Shown here piece by piece: positions 53,136 through 64,000 of a DNA stretch of 64,000 nucleotides. Below the pieces are notes generated by a model, which saw only the letters and a program-made list of their open reading frames with translations, was not told the DNA's origin and did no database searches. The position numbers were made by a program, and so were the translations under genes. The DNA comes from Sthenelais limicola (lineage: Eukaryota > Annelida > Polychaeta > Phyllodocida > Sigalionidae): positions 119,127,374 through 119,191,373 of the forward strand of contig OW804098.1 of the NCBI GenBank assembly GCA_942159475.1. Reading direction: 5' to 3'. Position 1 is the stretch's first letter. Every line of letters starts with the position of its first letter.

Positions 53136-54116
53136 AAAGTAACCTTGATGTTTACGCAAAAGCAAAAGGAGACAAGATAATGTTCAAGGGTTCTAACTAC
53201 TCGCAAACACAACTGGAACTGCTTCCTGAAACTCTCCAACCAGGCTCACTGAAGGTTATCAAGGTGGGAGGCACTATTGCATATCAGGGCCACCTAGCTT
53301 GGCCATCAAATCTATTCCAATGCCCGATAAGACTGGAGAATATACCATTTAGAAGTGTCGAACACGCCTAATTCTACTACAAAGCGCTGAAAACGGGTAA
53401 CACAGTAGCAAGTTGCAAAATCGCAAAAATGGGTGATCCTTATGAAATTAAGGAATTCGGAGACAAACTCTCGTCTGACGACGAGTGGGAATTAGCACAA
53501 GAAGGGTATATGAGGACCATAATAAAGTCCAAATTTACTCAAAACAAGGAGCTACGTACCTTGCTATTGTCAACTGGTACCATTGAACTCGTCGAGGCCA
53601 CTCATGATACAAAGTGGGGCTGTGGCGTCTATCTCGGCAATGTTCATCTCCGCACCCGTACCTGGGAAGGATTGAATACACAAGGTAAAATCGTAATGGC
53701 AGTGAGAGACGAGATGAGAGAGACCTACAAGCAAGAACTGTCCAAGGTTATCCTAATGTCTCCACCTCCTCCAGCTATTTTAAGTTATCCCCCTTCTCGC
53801 AGGATAAAATAAAAGGTGTACTCTCTTCTCGACGTTCCAGACATCCTAGACTAGACGAGTTATCCGCGTCTATGCATGAGAAAAGACTGGAAAATATTGA
53901 AGCGACCCTCATTGGTAAGACCAAAAGCATAACGGACTCAGCCACTACCAGGCGAGAAGGCTTTAAAACCCTACTTCGACCGAGCAAACTGAACTTTACA
54001 GTGTCAAGCACGCCACATGGACAAACGGGTACGCGTAAAGTCCGTAAACTGAACAGTGACCTGCACAAATCTCTAAATGAATCAATGCATGGTCTAGCTG
54101 CAGCTACAAACTCGTA

Positions 54117-54826
54117 ACTGAATCCTAATATAAGTTCACTTATACCTACTTGCTCACTGTCATTCCATTTTTTGTAATCCATTCAGCAATTTCAGTCGGT
54201 TTTTCTTGATACCTGATGCTGTTGTTTACCTTGGTAGCTGACACACGTGTATCCATGCCGGAAGTCTCAGACCGGAAGCTCAGTCGGCAGAAAATGGCTA
54301 AAATGTTTCGAATCGCTAACAACGACATACTGTATTATAAATAATTAGAGTGTTACTCTAAATAACCTACCTGTAAATGATAAATCCTTGAAATGGTATG
54401 AGTGGTATTTTTCCTACTTATGTTATAATATTCTATGCAGAACACGATATAGTTCCAAAATGGCGGACCCCACGTCGAACCGCGTCAGTTTGAGCTAAGG
54501 TAAATGTAAACTTCTGGCTTATATGTTTCAGTAAGAAATGCTGGACTTGTATAAAGTGTATATTTTGTTTGTTTCTCTTGATGACTGCCTGTGAACTATG
54601 TTTGACTAATTCTCAGTCCTTTGCTTAGGCGAAATTCTTTTGCTAAGATAGTCGTACCACGCATACACTATGCCGCTAAGCCCAGTAGGGCCCCGAGTGT
54701 TTTTATCTTATACCATTTCAAATACAGATTGTACACTTGACCTTCGAATATTGGTCCGAGTATTACAACCCATGTGGGTGTTGAGAGTTTGCCACGAATT
54801 GAATCAGACCTTGTACCTTGAGAGAA
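54117..54826. other. LINE ORF1-ORF2 spacer
   Basis: About 700 bp without a supported ORF; it includes AAAATGGCGGACC at about 54458. It probably belongs to the LINE. Confidence 0.45.
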
Positions 54827-57444
54827 ATGGAATTGGATGACTTACACGAAATTAATACTAGCAAGGGACTTGGTATTATCTCGATTAACGTTAGATCCCT
54901 CAGACACAAATCCATTGAAATCTCAAACTCACTATTGAAAGGTTGCATAAAGATGGTATTTATCCAGGAAACCTGGTTAAACTCGTTTGACTTTAATAAC
55001 CACCTCTCGTTACCTGACGAATTTAACATCTATAGACACGATAGACTAGGTCCTAACGTGAAAAATAAAGGAGGAGGTTTATGTTGTCTAGCTCACAGAG
55101 ACTGTAAAGTTGATCCATAGATATTCGATAAGCTAAATACCTGTTCTCCAAATCTAGAATTACTGGAGACAGTGGATCTCTTCTGGACGTGCTATGCTCT
55201 GACCATCCTCACATAAATAAGACAGGTATCGTAAACATCAACCTGTCAGACCACCTAGGCATTTACTTAATCATAAAGAAAGGAAAGGAACCTAGAAAGG
55301 TCGAATGCAAAAAGGGTAGACGTTTTCATAGGCTAACTGAGGAGGATATTAATATTCATCTTCAGCCATTAATGAATGACTTAGACCTTTATGAAAATGT
55401 TCGTAATTGTCCAGATGGTATGTGGTATCAAACGAAACAGTGTATCCTTGAATTGTTAGATAGAAAATGTCCATTCGAAGATATAATTGTCAGAAGTAAA
55501 GGCAGATTTAAGCTAACTCATGATTTGATCCAAAAGATTAAATTGAGGGATAGATTATTTAGAAAGGCCTATAAATCAGGTTTAGCAAATGACCATAGAG
55601 ATGCTGTAAGGCAAAGAAATGAGGTAACAAAATGTATTAAGAACTACAAAAGAAACCTCATCAAAAATGAATTAAACGCTAATGCCAACAATAGTAAAAA
55701 GTTCTGGTGCAACATAAACAGTTTATTTGGTAAAGCAAATAGTGCTCTCCCAACCAATTTCTTACACAATGGCAGGGAAGTTACTGACCAAATTGCCAGT
55801 AATGAGTTGAATGATTATTTTGTGAAACTGGGACATACGAAAATTGATAATTTCCCAGAGTTTGAAGAATTCTTGGGTGATGAACCTAACCTTTTTTTTA
55901 CTAGCACTACCTATATTACTGAAACAAATGTATATAATCTGATTGGTGATATTGATGTAGGTAAGAGTAGCAGATTCGAGTGGGTGGACAGCAGAATCTT
56001 AAAATCATTTCTCCTAAAATTGTGCCCCTTGATCACTATCTTGCTAAAAAGGTGCATTGAATTAGGAGTCATACCTGGGGAATAGAAATGCTACCAAGTG
56101 AAACCTATTCCGAAGGACGGCAGTACTAAACTATTTACCAACTTGAGACCGATAGCTATCGTCCCGATAATGTCTAAACTCATCGAAAGAATTATATGTA
56201 AATCTTTGGTTGAACATATGGAGGGCAATAACTTATTCTCTGAGAAGCAAGGAGGTTTTAGAGCGGGTCACTCAACCAATATTAGTCTATTCGACTTCCT
56301 CACCCCCGTAGTTAAGGGTCTGGATAGAGGTGAATGTACCACAGCCTGCTACTATGACATATCCAAAGCTTTCAACAGTATTGACCATCGAGTTCTTAGA
56401 CGAAAATTATCTTTTTATCAGATTCATCCTAAATTGATCAGGATTATAGAGAATTACCTTCAAAACAGACAACAACAAACGGTACTGAATGGATTTATCT
56501 CTGATACAAAATTGATAAATAGAGGTGTGCCCCAAGGGAGTCACCTGGGACCCTTAATTTTTCTTATATACATTAACGATCTCCCCTCATGTATAGATAC
56601 TGTTGATCACGGAAATAATGACCTAAATATCTCACTTTACGCAGATGGTACTGCCTTAACAGTAACGGGTCCTAATCTAGACGACTGTCTAACCATATGT
56701 CAAAACGCAGCCTCAACAATAAATAATTGGATGAAGGCGAATGGCCTTTTACTGAATGGGAAGAAATCCCAGCTTCAAATTAGTGGCACAAGAGCATCTC
56801 TAAAAAAGATCAATTTCAACCAACTAAGAAAGATCTATATAAACGGTTCTGAAATTACAAACAGTAAGACAGTAAGATACTTAGGGTTCAAAATAGATCG
56901 ACTGATAAGCATGAATGATCATATGAACAAACTGAAAATCTCAGTATTATACAAAATGACTCAATTTAGAAAAATCAGGGGCTATATTACAATCAAGATG
57001 GCGCGTAAAATATTAAAAACGCACATCCTATCTATTCTTGAATATGGTGTAGTCTTTCTGAGTATGGCAAATGCCAATATCAAAAATAAACTTGAGAGGC
57101 TTCTCATAAGGGCCATCAAACTTGTTTATAAGAATGATCCTAGAAACATAGACAAACTAAAAATTGATTGTAACATCAACTCTCTAGAAAAAAGGGGTAA
57201 AATTGCCTTACTAGGTATCATGTTCCAAAAGAAAAATGATCCTCTTTATTGTCAAAACATGCCAAGGGAGACCAGGCTTGCTGATGGGCAGGTCTTAAAA
57301 ATCCACAGGCCAAATAGGGAAAAATTTAGGCAGACCCCCCACTTTATTGGTCCTACCCTATGGAACAACCTTCCAGCAAATTATCGAAAATTAGACTGGA
57401 AAACCCTGAAAATATCTTTGAAGGCCAATAACGATCTGATATAG
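54827..57444 (+). pseudogene. LINE ORF2 endonuclease-reverse transcriptase, inactive
   Basis: The endonuclease start is kept (ISINVRSLRH, FIQETWLNS, GGGLCCLAHRD) to a stop at 55120. The central endonuclease is then missing, and the frame resumes with LLDVLCSDHPH and NLSDHLGIYL at about 55180. A TAG at 56083-56085 stands where TGG (Trp) would read through. RT motifs: YYDISKAFNSIDH, GVPQGSHLGPLIFLIYIND and LYADGTALTV, in which the catalytic YADD is YADG. This copy cannot encode an active RT. Confidence 0.9.
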
Positions 57445-57955
57445 GTCTCGAATCGTTATAAGCGTGATTTTCAGAAATTGTCCTTGTTCTGGTCAACGAG
57501 GGGCCTGAACGGACACAAATTGATTAAAATGTACTTGTGAAATTGTTTGATAAATGTCCTTTTATTATAAGGAACCTCCTGTAATAAGACAGGAAAATCT
57601 CTAATTTCGGAGACAAATATAACTTGATGCATGATCTGTTTTTTATGCCTATGTGTACTTTTATTCAATTTCTGTATGGTCGAAAAAACAAAAAAACTCA
57701 AAAATACTAGTAGTTAAGTGAATGATAACATGAAATTGTGTATATCTAGAAAGAACTTGATCTGCCGGGAGTAAATAAACATGCGTATGTCCTCCTGCTA
57801 TGTAATTACAATGAAGTTAAAACATTAAAATAACTAAAATATATAAAGGAATAACTATGTAATTTTTGAACTGTGTATCATGAGATTATTGGGTTCGCCT
57901 GAAAATGTTAACGCAATAAAATTTATTAAAAAAAAAAAAATAAAAAAATAAATAA
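57445..57955 (+). other. LINE 3' UTR and poly(A) tail
   Basis: About 470 bp after the ORF2 stop, ending AACGCAATAAAATTTATT and an A-rich run. The poly(A)-type end differs from the microsatellite tails of the two other LINEs. Confidence 0.65.
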
Positions 57956-58539
57956 AGGTGGTCTGTTTTTGTTCTAAGTCTCCTCAGTAGGAGCCAGAAC
58001 TTTGGGCTGGAATAAAAAACATAAGAACAATGAACAACGCTTCACCATGATTTTTTAAAAATACAGTTGCAGATAGTTCCCATAATTATGTATTTGTCTT
58101 GATACTAGTCCGTACTTCCATAAATACATGTGTAGAAGCCTCTCGTAATTGTCTACCTCCGTTATTCCTATCTATATCCACCTGTACTTGAAAAAAGGCC
58201 GATTGATACTGACATATACTTCATTTGTAACAGAATTGATGTATTTTGATGCGATAGTGATATCTCAATAGAGTAGAATTTAATCGTTTATTAACCCTTG
58301 CAACATATACTCCCGAGTCTCCTCCTTTTCACCGTTCATGATAGGAAGCACACTTAGATATTGTAGCTTAGTAATTGTCGTAGAATTATTGATTGAAAAT
58401 TTGATATATTTAGGGTATAATTTTACTTCAATAAAACAAAACAATTACCCCTTCCACCAGGTATTTATATTGATTGAGACAATGATACCTCTCTATACAT
58501 ATTCAATGCTAGGTATACATGCCAAAATTTGGATTTTAA
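57956..58539. other. Unique intergenic sequence
   Basis: AT-rich; nothing recognised. Confidence 0.4.
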
Positions 58540-58749
58540 AAGTTGGTCTCCACTGGCTGCGGTAAGCTCTGCGGTAAGCCTTGCGATGGTTTGTGCTGGT
58601 TTTGTAGGTGGAAAGGAATGACGAGGTCCTGCCTGCATGGATCACTGGCCATGTAGGCAGGACCTCGCCACTTCTCACTATCATAACACCATCAGAAGGC
58701 TTACTGCAGGGCTTACTGCAGAGCTTATCGCAGCCAGTGGAGACCACCT
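58540..58749. mobile_element. 210-bp TTAA-flanked MITE with inner palindrome
   Basis: Flanked by TTAA on both sides (58536-58539, 58750-58753). Outer inverted repeats pair GGTCTCCACTGGCTGCGGTA with its complement at the right end, continuing through GTAAGC repeats. A second inner inverted repeat (GAGGTCCTGCCTGCATGG / CCATGTAGGCAGGACCTC) makes a long hairpin. The TTAA target fits piggyBac- or Kolobok-type mobilisation; no ORF. Confidence 0.85.
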
Positions 58750-58753
58750 TTAA

Positions 58754-59350
58754 TTATGACAGTTGTTTTTTGTTTAAATAAAAGGAATATATATCCAAAG
58801 AATGCCTCAGGGCTTTACAACATTAACCCCATGTATTACCTCAAGCCATACCCACTACAAGTTTAACTGTCATATTGAGTCCAATGAAAACTTGTAATTG
58901 TTCTAAAGTTGAGGTAACCATCTGTAGATTATGGAACAGGGGACAAGAAAGGAGAGGTAAATAGAACCGATGAGATGAGATGAGGGAATCGATGAGTACA
59001 ATAGGGGGATACTTTGTAAATACAATATAAACGTTTTGTATGTTGTATTTGTCGATAAAGACACAGTAGATTGTGTTAATAATTTGTAAGACTGATGAGA
59101 ATATAATAGGCTGTAGCAAGTTGTTTATATTGGATGCATCCAAGTGTGGATGGTGTTATATTGTGGTTGGGGCACATCTTCTGGATCAATATTTGTGATG
59201 TGTTACAGAAGAATGAGTCATAAGTCGCAAAATTGATATTATTCGAAGTGTTTTATTCAACAGATCTCTTTGGTTATACATTGATTATTGTGGTATCTAA
59301 CACGGTAATTCATGAGAAAACATACATACCAAACTTCAAAACATGTATTA
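58754..59350. other. Unique intergenic sequence
   Basis: AT-rich; nothing recognised. Confidence 0.4.
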
Positions 59351-59599
59351 AATGTACAATTTACAATTGTAAAAACATTGAACAATTGGCAGATCTACAC
59401 ATTTAGGAAATTCTACTAAATTTGGCTGAAAAATGATGAAAACCGGGTATATCTGAGTATATTTTGGATTGCATGCATTTGATTTAATGTATCAGTTCTG
59501 CTAGGTTAAACTGTATTTTAAAGCTCATTTTTGTCTTAAATGTGGGTTATTTGAGAGGATTGCAGAAGGCGAATTGTATATTTTCTGAAAATCTGACCC
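59351..59599 (+). mobile_element. 235-bp MITE family, copy A (left end degraded)
   Basis: Shares AATTGGCAG-TCTACACATTT, CCGGGTATATCTGAGTATAT, AGCTCATTTTTGTC and the right terminus GAAAATCTGACCC with copies B-D. The left terminus is rearranged. Confidence 0.75.
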
Positions 59600-60648
59600 A
59601 AATATGTCCAGGTATTCCTCAGATCATCCTATGCAGTATATTTAGCTACTTCACTATAGTAATTGTCCACCCATGAATATTGCAAACCTGTTTGATAAAA
59701 ATATCAAACTTATAACTATAGACGTACTTATGAGCTGCTTTTATGTTTACATCATTAGAATCCCCTCTCACTTTTCTGTGACACTACATTTATATGTGAT
59801 GTGTCGCAGGAAAATACCCCTAAAGTTACAGAAAAGAATACTTTTCCACAATGGTTCTTCATAGGAATGTTTTCATTCTTCCACCTGGGCTGCCTGGCCC
59901 CTCCGCATATGAATTACAACTAATACTTAAATGGTATAGTGAAAGCATTATCTAAAGCCTGGGTTCCACTGCCCCACTACTTCTTCCACTTCTCCTCCAG
60001 AATTTTAGAAGTGTTGAGTGCTCCCGCTTCTATCAAACATGTTACATATGAAACAGCCGGTACTTGGTGGCTGAAGTAGCGGGAAGTAGCAGGGCACTGT
60101 CGCCGCTCTATGTTACTACTCACGTTACTTGATGCATTCATTTCCAAACAAAAACAAAATAGTGGTAGAAGTAATGTGCCAATAGCATCTATTCCGTTTA
60201 CTTTCTGTTACGTTATAAAGAAACAGGAGTAGCGGAAGAAGTAGCAGAGAAGTGGAGCCTAGCCTTTAGAGAGAACGTGGAGCTCCTAGTATCCACACTA
60301 ATGAGGTGTGCGGACTAGTGAAGTGTAACTCATGTACAGTAAAATATCCATCCTTGATAGGGAGATGCAATTAGGTAAAAATACGAGTCGTATTGTAGAG
60401 AGAGATGTATGACATTGGAGTCCTCATGATATTTCATTACATAAACTTAATGTGCAAAAAACATATTTGACGAAAAATGTAATAAATCCATGCATATTAT
60501 AATAAGCGAGGGTATTCAAATGTGTGCAAGTGCTTTGTTCAGTAGCACATACCAAATTAATAAATAAAACATTAAACCCGCCATCAGCAGTGTTAATGGG
60601 TTGTACCTAAATGGTGTTATGATTCATGACAATTCAAACACATAAATT
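59600..60648. other. Unique intergenic sequence
   Basis: Nothing recognised apart from short GAAGTAG-rich stretches at about 59970-60260. Confidence 0.35.
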
Positions 60649-60883
60649 GGGTCAGATTTTCAGAAAATGTACAATTGGCAGCTGTACACATTTCAGAAAT
60701 TCTCCTAAATTAGGCTGGAACATGATGAATACCGGGTATATCTGAGTATATTTGGTATCACATTGATTTAAAGTATCAGTTCTATTATGTTAAACAGCAT
60801 TTTGAAGCTCATTTTTGTCCTAAATTTGGCTTGTTTGAGCGGATTGGTGCAGGTGAATTGTACATATCCTGAAAATCTGACCC
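60649..60883 (+). mobile_element. 235-bp MITE family, copy B
   Basis: Complete: left end GGGTCAGATTTTCAGAAAAT, right end its inverted form (GAAAATCTGACCC), TIRs of about 28 bp with mismatches. No ORF; no convincing TSD. Confidence 0.82.
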
Positions 60884-60912
60884 GTTTATTGCCAACGATT
60901 CTAGGCATACAT

Positions 60913-61138
60913 GGGTTAGATTCTCAGAAAATACACAATATACACATCTATCAAATTCTGCTAAGTTAGAGTAAAAAATGATAAATACTCAGTATATCTG
61001 AATGAATTATGTATTGTATTCATTCAATACATCTGTCTGGTTATGTTGACCGTATTTTGAACCTGATTGCCATCTTAGATTTGGGTTATTTGATAGGATT
61101 GGTGAAGGTCAATTGTACATTTTCTTAAAACTTGGCCC
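60913..61138 (+). mobile_element. 235-bp MITE family, copy C
   Basis: Ends GGGTTAGATTCTCAGAAAAT and TTAAAACTTGGCCC. It is flanked by ACAT on both sides, a possible 4-bp TSD. Diverged from copy B but collinear. Confidence 0.78.
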
Positions 61139-61809
61139 ACATAATGGTAGCTATAATTGTAATGTGACAACGAGAATATTTGATTGTGGAATAAAACCTC
61201 ATCTCATGTCATCTCATGCAAGGTTCTTAATGAGACAAGTAGTGACAATGGGTTGGTGTGATAGGAATCTTGAGTCAGGCTGATATTTCTGATGTGTTCA
61301 ATAGGGGATTTGCATAGCCGCCATTTTGAATCTTGATTCACATGGAGTTATGGGACTAAACTGTCTGAAACTATAGAAAACATGTCATATTCAGCACGGG
61401 GTATTCATCAATATTCCAATGTCAATATCCATGTGTTATGCATGTTTCCATTACACAAATCTTCATCTTTCCCATCATGCATTTGGTTTTCATAGATCAT
61501 TTACACAAGCTATGATATTGGTGAAAACATTCTTGCAATTTTCGATAAAGATGTTACAAATATTTCTATGTTAGATTTAAACTGAATCCATCCCATGATG
61601 CACTGTAACAGACATGCGCAGTGAGACATGCAAATCCCCTATTGCAAAAATGATATTTTCCAAAATGATTTATACACAGGATCTCTTTGTTCGAAAGTTC
61701 AGATATTTGAGGTGTTAGGTCCTGTGAGTTGAATAAATATATGTACTAAATCCCAAGAGAGTGTATTAAATGTGTTTGTGCGATTTGAATGCCATCCTCT
61801 TGAGTATAT
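61139..61809. other. Unique intergenic sequence
   Basis: AT-rich; contains two short stretches about AGGGGATTTGCAT / ATGCAAATCCCCTATTG (61302 and 61629) in opposite orientation, possibly ends of another small foldback element. Confidence 0.4.
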
Positions 61810-62045
61810 GGGTCAGATTTTCTGAAAATGTACAATTCACCTTCACCAATCCTCTTAAATAACCCAAATTTCAGACGAAAATAAAGTTCAAAATACAGTT
61901 CGACCTAACCGAACAGATTGCAATGCTGCAATGCAATGCTGAATATACTCAAATTTACCTAGTATTGACCAAATTGCAGCATAATTTAGCAGAACTTATT
62001 AAATGTGTACAGCTGCCAATTGTACATTTTCTGAAAATCTGACCC
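61810..62045 (-). mobile_element. 235-bp MITE family, copy D (reverse)
   Basis: Starts GGGTCAGATTTTCTGAAAAT and ends TTTTCTGAAAATCTGACCC. The interior is the reverse complement of copies A-C (GGTTATTT, AGCTGCCAATTGTAC). Confidence 0.82.
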
Positions 62046-62229
62046 ACATACCGTATATCAAACAGAAAATATAAAAACAATTCTTCATTGTGCTTAATGT
62101 TTACCATCATTACAATCGGCTTGATCTCATTTCTCAACACATCACTGTTATGGGACATTGATTCAATATTTAAAGACACCTGTAAATCATTCATTGATAT
62201 CACTTCATAAACATTTAGAGATTCCCTAA

Positions 62230-64000
62230 ATGACTAAGAATGAAGCCTATAGGCTTAGAGCAGTATATTTTCGTAATCTAGCTAATTCTGAGACCAGGCA
62301 AGCCAGAAGTGAGTTCTTTAAAAACCAACTTGAAAGACACAAGTATGACTATAAAAAATGTTGGCAGATTTTAAATGACTATTTACCATTTAAAGATAAA
62401 TCCAAATCCATTTCCAAAATCATAGATCCAGAAACAAATACCATGGCATATGCCAAAGATGTCGCAGACATAATTAATACATTTTTTGCCAACATTGGCC
62501 CAAAAACTGCGGCTCTGCTGCCGGATAGTGATAATGAATTTGACCTTGGTCCTGTAGCCCCTAATGGTCACCTTATGGAACAGATACCTTATGAAGCCAT
62601 AACAGTGGACTCACTCTCTAAAATCATTGATAACTTATCACCCTTTAAATCTTCTGGCTGTGACGATATACCCATGCAGTTATACAGTCTCCTATTTAAA
62701 TGTATTAAACCTCAGCTAATTTACTTACTCAACCTGTCTATTATACATGGTAGCGTGCCCCACAGATGGAAACAGGCCACGGTAATACCTATTCCCAAAA
62801 AAGGTAATGCCACCCACGTCACTAACCTTAGACCGATCTCTCTTACACACATATTTGGGAAGATTCTAATAAGAAACTAATAACTTGCTTTCACTATTCC
62901 ACGGCGGTTTTAGGCAAAATGCCTCAACCATTGAAACAACATATCTGTTACTTTAAAAACTTGCCAATAACAGAAATCGACGTCATATAAGTACCCTTGT
63001 ATTCTTCGACTACCAAAAGGCGTTTGATTCTATCAACCATAACTTGTTAATTAAAAAGCTGGACCACCTTTGCTTACCAGTATGGTTTCGCTGCTGGATT
63101 AGGAATTATTTAAAAGGTAGACAACAAAAAGTTAGAGCTAACAATTCATTTTTCACGTATCGGCCGGTATCGTGTGGCGTCCCACAAGGTTCTATTTTGG
63201 GCCCACTATTCAATTTATTCATTAATGACATTTGTAATATCAACTATAATGGCCGAATACTTCTATTTGCTTATGATATTGTATTACTTAATGATGCACC
63301 GAAGAGAGATACCCTACTGGCACACTGCCAAGCAGATGTAAACAAAATTGCTGACTGGAGCCTTGCCAACAAATTATCCATCAGTTTGCCTAAAACGAAG
63401 GCAATCCTAATTCCAGCATCACAATTTCAGGCTAAAGTTAATGCAGACCCACCCTTGAACTTACAAATTTACCAGAATAATATTGACTGGGTTACTTCAT
63501 TTGTTTACCTTGGTCTAACTATTGATACAAGTCTGAAATTTGAGGTCATGGCAAAGCACATTATTAACAAGGCCAACTTGAGGTTATGTAATTTGTATAT
63601 CAATAGACACGCTTTGGACTGTAGAACTAGACTAATGTTAACCAAATCAATGATTCTAACCTACCTGGATTATAGCAAGGTATGTTACCTCAATTGTTAC
63701 AAATCTCACATTAACCAGCTGCAAGTGTTCCAGAATAAGGCTTTAAGATTTGCTTTAAAGAAACCCCGTAGATATAATATCGATTACTTGCACTTGGAAG
63801 CCGGAGTCATGACTGTTAAACAACGCATTTATTTTAATAATGTTAAATTCTACCAGAAGCAGCTCCATGTCCCCCGGATTGATTGGATTATTAAGGGGCA
63901 AGAAGCCAACTACCTCCTAAGAGAAAACAGGGGCCTCAACTTTGAGGTAAATCACCCAACGTGTAACAACTATCAAAATTCTCTTGCCTATAAAGGAGTG
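62230..64000 (+). pseudogene. LINE reverse transcriptase, 5'-truncated and degenerate, runs off the window
   Basis: First part 62230-62880: KNQLERHKYDYKKCWQILND, IINTFFANIGPK, SSGCDDIPMQLY, PHRWKQATVIPIPK and NLRPISLTHIFGK, i.e. the region before and start of RT. A frameshift or small deletion follows near 62880 and a TAA near 62955. The frame is then open to the window end: VFFDYQKAFDSINH, GVPQGSILGPLFNLFIND, LLFAYDIVLLND and SFVYLGLTID. The active site reads FAYD instead of FADD. No endonuclease is present upstream. Confidence 0.85.

Larger units (their letters stand above)
50061..54116 (+). pseudogene. LINE ORF1: coiled coil, RRM-like, CTD and NADAR domain (broken)
   Basis: N-terminus from ATG 50061, a frameshift near 50215, then a coiled coil (ELKEYTERLERRVNDLEHKY) and an RRM-like RNA-binding core (CIVFNGVL, RPHPIVVRFKF). 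An ORF1p-type C-terminal domain follows (NPEVRRNRSVLKQIAKKAV, joining across the TIR insertion to NLDVYAKAKGDKIMFKG), then a NADAR domain (about 53268-53740): PSNLFQCPIRLENIPFRSVEHA, a TAA at 53369-53371 where relatives have Tyr, FYYKAL, IIKSKFTQN, TKWGCGVYLGN and GLNTQGKIVMAVRDEMRE split over these positions. A second shift near 53775 leads to a basic tail ending at 54116. L1-type ORF1 proteins bind element RNA; a NADAR fusion is not a usual feature. Confidence 0.82.
50061..57955 (+). mobile_element. Old two-ORF LINE with RRM-NADAR ORF1, interrupted by a DNA transposon
   Basis: ORF1 (50061-54116, split by a TIR element at 50856-53135), ORF2 (54827-57444), 3' UTR and an A-rich tail (AATAAAATTTATT then poly(A), about 57918-57955). 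Every ORF has lesions, so it is a fossil. The 5' end is uncertain. Confidence 0.8.

Noticed and set aside
61300..61650. Possible MITE with ends AGGGGATTTGCAT / ATGCAAATCCCCT
   Set aside because: The inverted stretches are short and no TSD or second copy was seen, so it was not listed as an element of its own.

Overview
This is a repeat-rich, AT-rich stretch of a eukaryotic genome, most likely a marine invertebrate. Interrupted genes with GT-AG introns, four CR1/L2-type LINEs, two Ngaro-type tyrosine-recombinase retrotransposons, a Penelope-like element and a 53-bp satellite together point to a metazoan. The exact phylum cannot be read from the sequence. There is no bacterial gene organisation.

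Layout. Positions 1-49154 look like one satellite locus (53-bp monomer, about 220 copies, all in the same orientation) cut into five blocks (1-1642, 26329-28687, 33299-34764, 39140-41219, 44898-49154) by four insertions. The insertions are (i) a 24.7-kb unit (1643-26328) with two convergent multi-exon genes, a small RecQ-type helicase (+) and a DUF6589-like protein with two PHD fingers (-), flanked by a 12-bp direct repeat; (ii) an intact-looking 4.6-kb Ngaro element (28688-33298); (iii) a 4.4-kb Penelope-like element (34765-39139); and (iv) a CR1/L2-type LINE with an intact 993-codon ORF (41220-44897). The helicase gene is itself hit by a decayed Ngaro element in intron 1 and by an intact LINE immediately after its DEIH box. 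From 49155 on there is ordinary intergenic DNA holding an old LINE (about 50061-57950) split by a TIR transposon, a TTAA-flanked MITE, four copies of a 235-bp MITE family, and a degenerate LINE running off the right edge.

Most interesting biology. Two unrelated retrotransposons here, the Penelope-like element and the old LINE, each carry a NADAR (YbiA-like) domain in the protein upstream of their reverse transcriptase. In bacteria NADAR enzymes remove ADP-ribose from guanine bases, so this suggests recruitment of nucleic-acid de-ADP-ribosylation by retrotransposons. The Penelope ORF1 also has an SGNH hydrolase domain and ends in a textbook -1 frameshift site (T TTA AAC TGA) that leads exactly into the RT/GIY-YIG frame, which has no early ATG. 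Both Ngaro elements keep a different -1 site (A AAA AAC) at the gag-RT junction.

The gene pair. All splice phases of the DUF6589/PHD gene could be reconstructed into a product of about 799 residues with one GC donor and one apparently damaged donor. The helicase reconstructs to about 400 residues but lacks the few residues after DEIH because of the LINE. Both genes start next to NRF1-like and ETS-like promoter motifs. Whether the pair is a large mobile unit or a host locus invaded by satellite is the main open question.
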